Shown here: in pieces, positions 44,511-53,057 of the stretch | How the letters are laid out: each line of letters starts with the position of its first letter | Numbering within the stretch: the stretch's first letter is position 1 | Source of the DNA: Bacteroides ovatus | Lineage (GTDB): Bacteria > Bacteroidota > Bacteroidia > Bacteroidales > Bacteroidaceae | Reading direction: 5' to 3' | Assembly: GCF_001314995.1 (NCBI RefSeq) | Contig: NZ_CP012938.1 | Coordinates: 5,518,001-5,582,000, forward strand | Length of the DNA stretch: 64,000 bases | Notes under the pieces: generated by a model | Seen by the model: the letters and a program-made list of their open reading frames with translations, nothing else | What the model was told of the DNA's origin: nothing | Database searches by the model: none | Position numbers and translations under genes: made by a program

Positions 44511-46103
44511 TTATCTATCAATATCCGGAACGACATAATCAATTGTTCCGCCAATAGCAATTAAGTCGGCAATCTTCGTTCCCCGGCAGATGGTGTCGAT
44601 TGCGGCAACAAGCGGCAATCCCGTAGCACGGTAGTGCAGGCGGTAGGGCATTTTGTCACCCTGGCTTTCAAGGAAGACACCAAATTCACCACGACTTCCT
44701 TCTACTGCAGCATAATAACTGCCTTCCGGAACACGGATGATAGGCTTCATCTTCTCCTGATAAGGTCCTTCGGGAATATTGTCTATTAATTGTTCGATGA
44801 TGTTCAGACTTTCCATGATTTCATCCATACGCACTAGGTAACGGGCAAAGCAGTCACCCTCCGTATAAACAATTTCTTTGAAATCTACTTTGTCGTATAC
44901 ACCGTATGGCATTCGTTTACGTACGTCACACGCCCATCCTGAAGCACGGCCTGTACCTCCGGTACAACCGAAAGAGATGGCATCTTCGCGGCTTAACACA
45001 CCGACACCTTTCATGCGGCTTTGTGCGATGATGTTACCCGTAAATATATCGTGATATTCGTGGATGATTCCCCTCATATAAGGAATGAACTCTTTTACTC
45101 GTTTGACGAAGTTAGGATGAAGGTCAGCCTGTACACCGCCAATGGTATTGTAGTTCATTATCAGACGTCCGCCACAAGTCTCTTCAAAGATGTCGAGAAT
45201 CTTCTCACGGTCACGGAATCCATAGAAAAATGCCGTCAACGCTCCTAAGTCCATGGCAAGACAAGAATAGAATAGCAAGTGAGAGTCGATACGTTGCAAT
45301 TCATCCATAATAGTACGGATATACTTCACACGTTCGCTAACCTCAACGCCCATGGCTTTTTCAATACACATACACAGTGCATGGCGGTTCTGGTGTGCAC
45401 CCAGATAGTCAAGACGGTCTGTCAAGGCCAATGTTTGAGGGTAGGTAAGGCTTTCATTCATTTTCTCGATGCCCCGGTGAATATAACCGCAGTTCGCATC
45501 AATCTTACGAATGATTTCACCTTCCAGAGAAACACGGAAACGCATTACCCCATGAGTAGCAGGGTGTTGCGGACCGATGTTAACTACATACTCTTCTTCA
45601 CCGAACAGCTTCATCTCTTTGTTTTTGATGGTTCCGTCGGGGTTCAGTTCTATTTCTTGAGTCGTATCAAACGTCTCTTCATTGGTCATACACAATGGGT
45701 TATCCTTTTCCGGATCATTATCTTTGCGCATTGGATAACCTATCCAATCGTTACGCAGATAAAGTCGGCGCATGTCAGGATGACCTACGAAGGTGATACC
45801 ATAAAAATCAAAAACTTCACGTTCATAGAAGTCGGCTATCTTCCAAATGTCGCTGACAGATGGAATTTCAGGTAGCTCGCGGTTGGTTGTCGCTGTTTTT
45901 AGTGCTATCCGTTCGCCTGTAATGGTCGATTCCAGATGGTAGACCACGCCTAAACCGCGGAGTTTTTCCGGAGTGTCTTTCTCATCGGCTACTCCCCAGT
46001 CCATACCGGTGAGGCTTTCGAGAAAGTCCATCTGTTTATCATTTCGCAAGCGCAGCATCTCGTCGTGTAACGCTGCAGGGGCTATAAATTGTATTTCTTG
46101 CAT
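44511..46103 (-). CDS. nuoCD: NADH-quinone oxidoreductase fused subunits C/D
   Basis: A single 530-residue protein fusing NuoC (about 1-150, with the YEREVFDFYGITFVGHPDMRRLYL signature) and NuoD (about 175-530, GPQHPATHGVMRFRVSLEGE, GYIHRGIEKM, GSRGEFGVFLES). The D part lines the quinone site next to NuoB; hydrogenase-type nickel cysteines are absent, as expected. The fusion is also known in other bacteria. Upstream nuoB is 27 bp away. Confidence 0.95.
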   Translation of the reverse strand: MQEIQFIAPAALHDEMLRLRNDKQMDFLESLTGMDWGVADEKDTPEKLRGLGVVYHLESTITGERIALKTATTNRELPEIPSVSDIWKIADFYEREVFDFYGITFVGHPDMRRLYLRNDWIGYPMRKDNDPEKDNPLCMTNEETFDTTQEIELNPDGTIKNKEMKLFGEEEYVVNIGPQHPATHGVMRFRVSLEGEIIRKIDANCGYIHRGIEKMNESLTYPQTLALTDRLDYLGAHQNRHALCMCIEKAMGVEVSERVKYIRTIMDELQRIDSHLLFYSCLAMDLGALTAFFYGFRDREKILDIFEETCGGRLIMNYNTIGGVQADLHPNFVKRVKEFIPYMRGIIHEYHDIFTGNIIAQSRMKGVGVLSREDAISFGCTGGTGRASGWACDVRKRMPYGVYDKVDFKEIVYTEGDCFARYLVRMDEIMESLNIIEQLIDNIPEGPYQEKMKPIIRVPEGSYYAAVEGSRGEFGVFLESQGDKMPYRLHYRATGLPLVAAIDTICRGTKIADLIAIGGTIDYVVPDIDR

Positions 46104-46130
46104 AAATCCTTTAAATTACAGAATGTAGAA

Positions 46131-46733
46131 TCATTCTTCATTTTTTAAATAATCCGGTTTCTTCTCTTTTCTGTTTACTCCACCAAAGAACTTCTCTATT
46201 TTCACTTTGCGTTGCAATTGCATCATGCCATAATAAAAAGCTTCAGGACGTGGCGGGCATCCGGGAATATATACATCTACCGGAAGAATCTTGTCCACTC
46301 CGTTTACCACGTGATAAGACTTTTTGAAAGGACCTCCGCTGACGGCGCATCCGCCTACGGCAACCACATACTTCGGATCGGGCATCTGGTCATAGAGTCG
46401 TTTCAGTACCGGAGCCATTTTATTGGTGATTGTTCCGCATACCATAATCATATCAGCCTGGCGCGGACTGGCACGTGCTACTTCAAACCCAAAGCGGGCC
46501 ATGTCATAACGCGCGGCACCCAGTGCCATAAATTCGATACCGCAACAACTGGTTGCAAAGGTAAGCGGCCACAGTGAGTTACTGCGTCCCCAGTTGATAA
46601 AGTCGTCAAGAACTCCGAGGGCAACGTTTGCTCCTCCTGCATTAAGTTCTTTGACCAACTTTTCCAATGATTCATTGTCGATAAACTCATCATACGGAAT
46701 AGATTTTATTTTTGGCTTTTTGGTTATTTCCAT
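46131..46733 (-). CDS. nuoB: NADH-quinone oxidoreductase subunit B (cluster N2)
   Basis: A 200-residue subunit holding the terminal [4Fe-4S] cluster N2. Ligands are C63-C64 (TSCCGIEF), C129 (GGCAVSGG) and C159 ([10 protein letters not shown]). It overlaps nuoA by 10 bp, a sign of translational coupling. Confidence 0.96.
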   Translation of the reverse strand: MEITKKPKIKSIPYDEFIDNESLEKLVKELNAGGANVALGVLDDFINWGRSNSLWPLTFATSCCGIEFMALGAARYDMARFGFEVARASPRQADMIMVCGTITNKMAPVLKRLYDQMPDPKYVVAVGGCAVSGGPFKKSYHVVNGVDKILPVDVYIPGCPPRPEAFYYGMMQLQRKVKIEKFFGGVNRKEKKPDYLKNEE

Positions 46734-47074
46734 TCCAAAGCTCCTTTCCTCCAGGCATAAGCAAGACCCAGAACTAAAATGATAAAGAAGAAGAGAACAC
46801 TAATAAGTCCCTGTGGTCCCATGTCGTGCATAACTACTGCCCATGGGAACAGTAAAGCAGTTTCGACATCGAACATAAGAAATAGGATGGCAAACAGGTA
46901 GTAGCCTACGCGAAACTGCATCCATGATTTACCACGTGTCGGTATACCACATTCATAAGCCTCAAACTTTTGCAGATTGTATGAACGGGGAGAAATAGCA
47001 CGCGAAAGAGCTACTACTACACCGACAAAAGCAAGCGCTGTCAGTAAAACAACAACTAAAAATGTAAAATTCAT
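46724..47074 (-). CDS. nuoA: NADH-quinone oxidoreductase subunit A
   Basis: A 116-residue three-helix subunit with the conserved acidic/cysteine loop [13 protein letters not shown] and [13 protein letters not shown]. It is the first gene of the ten-gene operon. No convincing TAnnTTTG box was found in the 118 bp before it. Confidence 0.95.
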   Translation of the reverse strand: MNFTFLVVVLLTALAFVGVVVALSRAISPRSYNLQKFEAYECGIPTRGKSWMQFRVGYYLFAILFLMFDVETALLFPWAVVMHDMGPQGLISVLFFFIILVLGLAYAWRKGALEWK

Positions 47075-47192
47075 AATTCAATAGCTGTTTAGATTGAATA
47101 TTATATAGAAATAAACAATTAGTCTATTCGCCCTGTGGAGAATAAAACCAACTGTAATAAATGACGAGTAAAAGAGTCTACTGTACTGTAGG

Positions 47193-47570
47193 CTAAATGA
47201 CTATCTTTCTTAACCCATATATATAATAGGAGATAGGATCATAATAGCACGTTGGGGGATGAGAAGATGAAGAGTGGTACGGTCTTTGAGAATTGTGATG
47301 TTCTCCGGAAAAAGCAACTGGCAACAGTACGCTTTTATTTGTCGGGACATGCGTGACGTCCGTGTGACTCATATCACAAGATTGGGTAGCGTAAAGGTTG
47401 TAAAGACGTTCTAAAGCATTTTGTATCGGACAATCTTGCGACACGTAGCATTTCTCCTGCCGATAAGTCGGGGAGGAAACTTTGCACATATCTTCCATTG
47501 CTCCGTTAGTTGCACAATGGATAAGCAAAGCCAATACTAAAAGTAGTCCGAATTTTAAGTTTTGTTTCAT
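47193..47570 (-). CDS. Small exported hypothetical protein
   Basis: A 125-residue protein with a hydrophobic N-terminal signal (MKQNLKFGLLLVLALLIHC), which may be a Sec signal or an atypical lipoprotein signal with C19. The mature part is rich in Cys, His, Ser and Tyr (MCKVSS, KCYVSQDCP, QSCDMSH, THPPTCYYD-like), suggesting disulfides or metal binding. It has its own good promoter (47590-47623) and does not belong to the nuo operon. Family not recognised. Confidence 0.6.
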   Translation of the reverse strand: MKQNLKFGLLLVLALLIHCATNGAMEDMCKVSSPTYRQEKCYVSQDCPIQNALERLYNLYATQSCDMSHTDVTHVPTNKSVLLPVAFSGEHHNSQRPYHSSSSHPPTCYYDPISYYIYGLRKIVI

Positions 47571-47589
47571 CTTTCTCCTTTAACGGCTG

Positions 47590-47623
47590 CAAATATAGAA
47601 CTAATATTTATACTTTTTGCAAA
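47590..47623 (-). promoter_or_regulatory. Complete promoter for the small exported protein
   Basis: On the minus strand TTTG (47623-47620) and TATATTTG (47597-47590) are separated by 22 bp, matching both parts of the Bacteroides consensus. The ATG is about 20 bp beyond the -7 box. Confidence 0.7.
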
Positions 47624-47832
47624 GTCCGAGTGGCAAAAAAGCTTTTTTTAACTCCGCTTCTTTACGATTCGTTTTTTAGTCAGTATGGTTTCACAAATCT
47701 CGTTTTAGAATAGGATAATCTCTATTATCTTTATTTGTTAAAAGATGCAATAAAAAGAATGATTTATGCTCTTTTTTGCGAATTACACAAATAAAATACA
47801 TTTTTTTGCAGATTAAGAAAGAATATACTAAT

Positions 47833-49437
47833 ATGAAACGCACACTTTGGTTTTTATTTTTCCTTCTAAACTCCTTGTTTTATCTCTATGCAGATAGTGA
47901 GAATGATTCTTTGTTGAAGGTGTTGGACAAAGTGATTTCTGAACGTTTGATATATACCCAGAAAAAAGAAGCCACCATAAAAGAATTGAAGAAAAAGAAG
48001 GTTGGTCTTAATTCATTGGAGGATATATATAATTTAAATAAAGAAATTATCCACCAATATGAGACTTTTGTTTGTGACTCGGCGGAACAATATATTCATG
48101 AGAATATTGATATAGCAAAAATAATTGGTAATAAAGAATATCTTTTGGAAGAGCAGCTTCGGTTGGCTTTTGTCTATTCTTTATCAGGTTTGTTTATTCA
48201 AGCTAATGATATTTTTAAGTCGATTAGGTGTGCCGATTTACCCGATCATCTTAAAGCTTTGTATTGCTGGAATCGTATACGTTATTATGAGAATCTTATT
48301 AAATACACGGACGATGTACGATTCTCAAATGAGTATATAGCAGAAAAAGAAGCTTATCGAGATACTGTTATGAGTATTTTATTTGACCAGTCGGATGAAT
48401 ATAGAAAAGAAAAAGCTGTAAAGCTTCAAGATAAAGGGAGTACAAAAGAGGCTCTTCTGATTCTGAAAGAGATATATAATAAACAGGAACCGGCATCTCA
48501 TGGATATGCTATGATGGCTATGGGACTTGCAAGGGCCTATCGGTTAACAGGGAATTATATACTGGAGGAAAAGTTTCTAATGCTGGCTGCTATGACAGAT
48601 ACAAAATTAGCCGTAAAAGAGAATGAGGCTTTGTTGACATTAGCAGTTAATTTATATCATAAGGGAGATATAGACAGAGCGTATAATTATATAAAAGTAG
48701 CGTTGGATGATGCTATCTTTTATAATTCCCGTTTTAAGAATACGGTCATTGCCCGTATACATCCGATTATTGAGAACACGTACTTAATCCGGTTGGAAAA
48801 ACAAAAACAGAATCTTCGTTTCTATATATTTCTGACTAGCTTGTTTGTGGTAGCTCTTGCCATCACCCTGTATTTTACATATAAACAAACAAAAATTGTA
48901 TCTCGGGCTAAGCGGCATCTTAAAGCCATGAATGAAGAACTGGTCGGGTTGAATAAGAACCTTGACGAAGCTAATTTGATTAAGGAGAAGTATGTTGGGT
49001 ATTTTATGAATCAATGTGCCGTTTATATTAATAAGCTCGATGAGTACAGGAAGAATGTGAATAGAAAAATCAAGACCGGACAAATTGATGATTTATATAA
49101 ATCATCTTCCCGTCCTTTTGAAAAGGAACTTGAAGAACTTTATCATAACTTTGATAAAGCGTTCCTTAAATTGTACCCAAATTTTGTAGTCGAGTTTAAT
49201 TCTCTGTTGAAATCGGAAGAACGCTACCGTTTGGAAAAAGATCAACTGAATACAGAATTACGCATATTTGCATTGATACGGTTAGGAATTACCGATGTTG
49301 GACAGATTGCTGTATTTTTGCATTATTCTGTGCAGACAATCTATAATTATAAGAGTAAAGTGAAGAGAATGTCCACTCTTGATAGTAATATCTTTGAGGA
49401 GGAGGTAAAAATGCTTGGTTCTTTGTCTCAAAAATGA
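47833..49437 (+). CDS. DUF6377-type TPR membrane regulator
   Basis: A 534-residue protein: signal peptide (MKRTLWFLFFLLNSLFYLYA), TPR-like helical repeats in the periplasm (about 20-310), one membrane segment (about 325-347, FYIFLTSLFVVALAITLYF), a cytoplasmic coiled coil, and a C-terminal helix-turn-helix-like segment (ITDVGQIAVFLHYSVQTIYNYKSKVKR). This matches the DUF6377 family found beside Bacteroides glycan clusters, where it is presumed to sense a signal outside and regulate transcription directly. ATG 47833 was chosen over an in-frame ATG 57 bp upstream because the signal peptide starts here. It precedes the sigma factor gene and is the probable regulator of the hydrolase cluster. Confidence 0.85.
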   Translation: MKRTLWFLFFLLNSLFYLYADSENDSLLKVLDKVISERLIYTQKKEATIKELKKKKVGLNSLEDIYNLNKEIIHQYETFVCDSAEQYIHENIDIAKIIGNKEYLLEEQLRLAFVYSLSGLFIQANDIFKSIRCADLPDHLKALYCWNRIRYYENLIKYTDDVRFSNEYIAEKEAYRDTVMSILFDQSDEYRKEKAVKLQDKGSTKEALLILKEIYNKQEPASHGYAMMAMGLARAYRLTGNYILEEKFLMLAAMTDTKLAVKENEALLTLAVNLYHKGDIDRAYNYIKVALDDAIFYNSRFKNTVIARIHPIIENTYLIRLEKQKQNLRFYIFLTSLFVVALAITLYFTYKQTKIVSRAKRHLKAMNEELVGLNKNLDEANLIKEKYVGYFMNQCAVYINKLDEYRKNVNRKIKTGQIDDLYKSSSRPFEKELEELYHNFDKAFLKLYPNFVVEFNSLLKSEERYRLEKDQLNTELRIFALIRLGITDVGQIAVFLHYSVQTIYNYKSKVKRMSTLDSNIFEEEVKMLGSLSQK

Positions 49438-49535
49438 TTCTATCCGGTTTACCAAAACTAAAAAATGGTCTTGTTATAAACTGTTGATTATTAAATGTAT
49501 ATATAATAATTGATCTGTAAAACGTTTACTTTCCC

Positions 49536-49566
49536 GCCTACTTCCATTAAGAAGTAGGCTTTTTTC
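49536..49566 (+). terminator. Terminator after the DUF6377 gene
   Basis: GCCTACTTC pairs with GAAGTAGGC around CATTAA, followed by T6. The next promoter starts immediately after it. Confidence 0.8.
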
Positions 49567-49571
49567 ATCTC

Positions 49572-49579
49572 TATATTTG
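49572..49579 (+). promoter_or_regulatory. Promoter -7 box for the sigma factor operon
   Basis: TATATTTG, 50 bp before the sigma ATG and directly after a terminator, so the sigma gene and the hydrolase genes are transcribed independently of the regulator gene. Confidence 0.6.
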
Positions 49580-49629
49580 CATCACAAGATTTTTGATAAC
49601 TGAATACTAATCTAAAGAAACACACAACT

Positions 49630-50154
49630 ATGAGTTTTTCAGAATTGTATCTTATTTATTATCCCAAACTAGTTCGGTTTGCAAAAGAATTTGTGATGTC
49701 GGAAGAGGATGCGGAGAACATAACACAAGATGTGTTTACAGACTTATGGGAAAAGAGAGAGTCAATGAATCATATTGAGAATATGAATGCTTATCTTTTC
49801 AGGCTTGTAAGAAACAAATGTTTGGATTATTTAAAGCATAAAGTATTCGAGCAAAAGTATGTCGAGAATGTGAAGGCTTCTTTTGAGATTGAGTTGAATC
49901 TGAAATTGCAATCTTTGGATCGTTTTGATGTATATGATATATCAGAAAGAAATCAGATGGAGAAACTGATACGGGATGCTATCAATAGTTTGCCTAAAAG
50001 ATGTCGTGACATATTTTTGTTAAGCCGCATGGAAGGATTGAAGTATAGGGAAATATCCGAACGTTTGGGCATTTCGGTAAATACAGTGGAATGTCAGATG
50101 GGAATAGCACTAAAAAAGTTGAGAGCAAAACTCAATGTAACATTGGCTGCATAA
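49630..50154 (+). CDS. ECF RNA polymerase sigma factor
   Basis: A 174-residue sigma-70 family protein with region 2 (about 5-75: LYLIYYPKLVRFAKEF, ITQDVFTDLWEKRE) and region 4 (about 115-165: SLPKRCRDIFLLSRMEGLKYREISERLGISVNTVECQM). It belongs to the FecI-like Bacteroidetes group that drives glycan operons. Normally a FecR-type membrane anti-sigma follows; here a 76-residue protein takes that place. Confidence 0.93.
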   Translation: MSFSELYLIYYPKLVRFAKEFVMSEEDAENITQDVFTDLWEKRESMNHIENMNAYLFRLVRNKCLDYLKHKVFEQKYVENVKASFEIELNLKLQSLDRFDVYDISERNQMEKLIRDAINSLPKRCRDIFLLSRMEGLKYREISERLGISVNTVECQMGIALKKLRAKLNVTLAA

Positions 50155-50231
50155 CTTTTTAATGATTTTATCGGTATTTTTTAGGGGTATTTATTGAGAT
50201 AATCGTTCTTTGATAAAAAAGGACTGTGTAT

Positions 50232-50462
50232 ATGGAGAATTGTCTGAATAAATATTTTGCGGATGAATTTACTTCTGATGAAAAAACAGAGTTTCTCATA
50301 GAAGTGGAAAACAACGAAAGGCTGAAGGAAGAATTTATAGAAATTCAGAATTTGCTGGCACTCGTTGATTGGATATCTCCGGAATATGAAAATAATAAAG
50401 AAGTTGTCCAACATAAATTATATGAATTTATGCGTAGAATGGAGCAACACAAAGATAAATAG
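50232..50462 (+). CDS. Short cytosolic anti-sigma-like protein
   Basis: A 76-residue acidic protein starting MENCLNKYFADEFTSDEKTEFL and continuing with NNERLKEEFIEIQNLLAL. This resembles the cytoplasmic sigma-binding N-terminus of FecR-type anti-sigma factors. The membrane segment and FecR domain are entirely missing, and the frame closes cleanly 12 bp before the GH38 gene with no FecR remnant behind it. It may be a minimal soluble anti-sigma factor. An upstream GTG (50226) is an alternative start. Confidence 0.7.
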   Translation: MENCLNKYFADEFTSDEKTEFLIEVENNERLKEEFIEIQNLLALVDWISPEYENNKEVVQHKLYEFMRRMEQHKDK

Positions 50463-50474
50463 CTTTAGGATACT

Positions 50475-53039
50475 ATGAGTAAAATTTATATCATATTACT
50501 GACTGTTTTCTTTTATGCAAATGTTTATTCTCAACAAGCTTATTTTGTTGATGGGTATCATGGCGGGATATATGGACATTATCCGGTAAAGTGGAAAACT
50601 CAATTCATTGTGGATCAGCTGGCTATGCATCCGGACTGGCGGATTTGTATGGAGATAGAGCCTGAAACATGGGATACAGTCAGAGTGCAGACTCCGGAGG
50701 CTTATTTGCGTTTTAAAGAGATGGCTACTAGTAATCAGGTAGAGTTTACGAATCCTACTTATGCACAGCCTTATTGCTATAATATCTCGGGAGAGAGTAT
50801 AATAAGACAGTTTCAATATGGTATTGCTAAAATAAACACACATTTTCCGGGGGTCGATTTTGTAACCTATTCGGTAGAAGAACCTTGCTTCACAAGTTGC
50901 TTGCCACAAATCCTTAAACAATTCGGCTTTAAATATGCTGTATTAAAATGTCCCAATACCTGTTGGGGAGGGTATACTGCTGCTTATGGCGGAGAATTGG
51001 TTAATTGGGTGGGACCGGACGGGACTGCAATCTTGACCGTTCCCAGATATGCTTGTGAAAAACTAGAGCCGGGATCAACTTGGCAGACAACTGCTTGGGG
51101 AAATTCGGATGCTTATTTAAAAGATTGCCGTAACGCAGGTATCAAACACCCCGTTGGTATGTGTTTTCAGGATGCGGGATGGAAAAACGGCCCATGGCTG
51201 GGAAGTGGAAAGAACACAAAAAATAACTCTATATATATGACATGGAGAGATTACATTGAAAATGTCTCCATCGGAAAAACGGATGATAACTGGTATTTTT
51301 CACAGGAAGATATACATGTGAATCTTATGTGGGGAAGTCAGGTTTTGCAAAAAATAGCGCAAGAAGTACGCGTTTCAGAAAATAGAATTGTCATGGCAGA
51401 GAAAATGTCTGTAATGGCTTATCTGGAAAATAAATATATTTGTCGACAAGCAGATATGGATGAGGCTTGGCGTACACTGATGTTGGCACAACATCATGAT
51501 TCGTGGATTGTGCCTTATAATGGACTGAATAGAAAAGGAACATGGGCTGATCAGATTAAGCGATGGACAGACAGTACCAATCATCTTGCAGATGGAATTA
51601 TTGAGGCATCTATGCAGAGCTTTAATGAAAAGTTTATTCCGCAAAATAATGCTCAACAGCAATATATACGTGTTTTTAATACATTAGGAATGAGAAGAAA
51701 GGAAATCGTAAGTGTTCTTCTGCCTACGGAATCTGAAAATGCGGATTTAAGTGTTTATGACTGGAAAGGTAAAGATATAGGTTGTTTGGTAGAAAATGAA
51801 GGTAAAGAGATAAGATTATTTTTTGAGGCAGAGATTCCTCCCTTTGGTTATTCCACGTATTGTATAAAAAAGAAAGAAGCCGGTAAGAAAGAGGCTTCGG
51901 AGAGTAGATTCGTTTTGGAAGGTAATAAGGTGAATAAACAGGAATACGTGGTTGAAAATGATATGTATAAAATTGTTTTTGACTTATCAAAGGGAGGAAC
52001 CATAAAAAGCCTGATAGCTAAAAAAGAAGGGAATAAGGATTTTGCAGGTAAAACGGAGAAATATGCTTTAGGGGAGTTACGAGGCTTTTTTTATGAAGAA
52101 GGCAAATTTCGTTCTTCTATAGAGACTCCGGCCAAGCTGACAGTAGTAAGGGATAATGTATATGAGCAAAAAATTAAGATAGAGGGTGAGATTGCTTCCC
52201 ATCCGTTTACACAGGTAATCACTCTCACTAAAGGAACGAGACGAATCGATTTTGATTTGACGGTTGGCTGGAAAAAGAATGTAGGTATTGGTGAATATAA
52301 AGAGGAACGTTGGCGTGATAATCGTCGGGCTTATTGTGACGATCGGTTTAAACTAAGTGTATTATTCCCGACTGATTTACATTCTCCCCGTGTTTATAAA
52401 AATGCACCGTTTGATGTATGCGAAAGCAAACTGACTGATACTTTCTTTGGTTCTTGGGATCAAATCAAACATAATATTATACTTCATTGGGTTGACTTGG
52501 CTGAACAGGAAGGCGACTATGCTCTGGCTTTATTATCAGACCATACTACTTCTTATTCTTATGGAGAGGACTATCCATTAGGACTGACTGCTCAATATTC
52601 GGGTGGAGGACTTTGGGGACCTGATTATAAAATAACACACCCTTTGAGGATGAAGTATGCAATTATACCTCATCGTGGCAAATGGGACAAAGCATCAATC
52701 GCAGATGATAGCGATTGTTGGAATGAACCATTGCTGCATTCTTGCTATCCAGTGGCAAAACCGGAATCGAAATCATTTATTGATTTACAGAATACTGGTT
52801 ATCAAGTGAGTGCTCTTCAAATGAAAGATGGAAAGGTACTATTGCGCCTGTTCAATTCTGAAGGGGACGAAAAATTACAAAAGGTTACCATTGACATGCC
52901 ATTATCCGGAGTGGAGGAAGTTGATTTGAATGGACAATGTATCGAAAGAAAGAAGATAAAAACACGTGCAGGTAAATCGGAAATGATGATTTCAATGCCT
53001 CGGTTTGGTATTAAGACTTTCGTTCTTAGTTTGACTTAA
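50475..53039 (+). CDS. Glycoside hydrolase family 38-like (alpha-mannosidase fold) protein
   Basis: An 854-residue exported protein (signal peptide to about 19, ANVYSQ). It follows the GH38 plan: N-terminal catalytic barrel, three-helix domain with the family's HHD motif (MLAQHHDSW, about 336-344), and large C-terminal beta domains. The usual zinc/nucleophile residues differ: the HxD site reads DGYHGG with H29 but Gly where Asp is expected, and the nucleophile block reads VEEPCFTS with E135-E136 instead of D-P-F-G-H-S. Either a distinct subfamily chemistry or an altered substrate is implied. First enzyme of the cluster, 12 bp after the anti-sigma-like gene. Confidence 0.8.
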   Translation: MSKIYIILLTVFFYANVYSQQAYFVDGYHGGIYGHYPVKWKTQFIVDQLAMHPDWRICMEIEPETWDTVRVQTPEAYLRFKEMATSNQVEFTNPTYAQPYCYNISGESIIRQFQYGIAKINTHFPGVDFVTYSVEEPCFTSCLPQILKQFGFKYAVLKCPNTCWGGYTAAYGGELVNWVGPDGTAILTVPRYACEKLEPGSTWQTTAWGNSDAYLKDCRNAGIKHPVGMCFQDAGWKNGPWLGSGKNTKNNSIYMTWRDYIENVSIGKTDDNWYFSQEDIHVNLMWGSQVLQKIAQEVRVSENRIVMAEKMSVMAYLENKYICRQADMDEAWRTLMLAQHHDSWIVPYNGLNRKGTWADQIKRWTDSTNHLADGIIEASMQSFNEKFIPQNNAQQQYIRVFNTLGMRRKEIVSVLLPTESENADLSVYDWKGKDIGCLVENEGKEIRLFFEAEIPPFGYSTYCIKKKEAGKKEASESRFVLEGNKVNKQEYVVENDMYKIVFDLSKGGTIKSLIAKKEGNKDFAGKTEKYALGELRGFFYEEGKFRSSIETPAKLTVVRDNVYEQKIKIEGEIASHPFTQVITLTKGTRRIDFDLTVGWKKNVGIGEYKEERWRDNRRAYCDDRFKLSVLFPTDLHSPRVYKNAPFDVCESKLTDTFFGSWDQIKHNIILHWVDLAEQEGDYALALLSDHTTSYSYGEDYPLGLTAQYSGGGLWGPDYKITHPLRMKYAIIPHRGKWDKASIADDSDCWNEPLLHSCYPVAKPESKSFIDLQNTGYQVSALQMKDGKVLLRLFNSEGDEKLQKVTIDMPLSGVEEVDLNGQCIERKKIKTRAGKSEMMISMPRFGIKTFVLSLT

Positions 53040-53057
53040 AATAATTAGATTATTGTT

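Noticed and set aside
36905..47192. Search for nuoE, nuoF and nuoG hidden in other frames
   Set aside because: No additional long frame with FMN, NADH or extra Fe-S motifs exists in or beside the operon.
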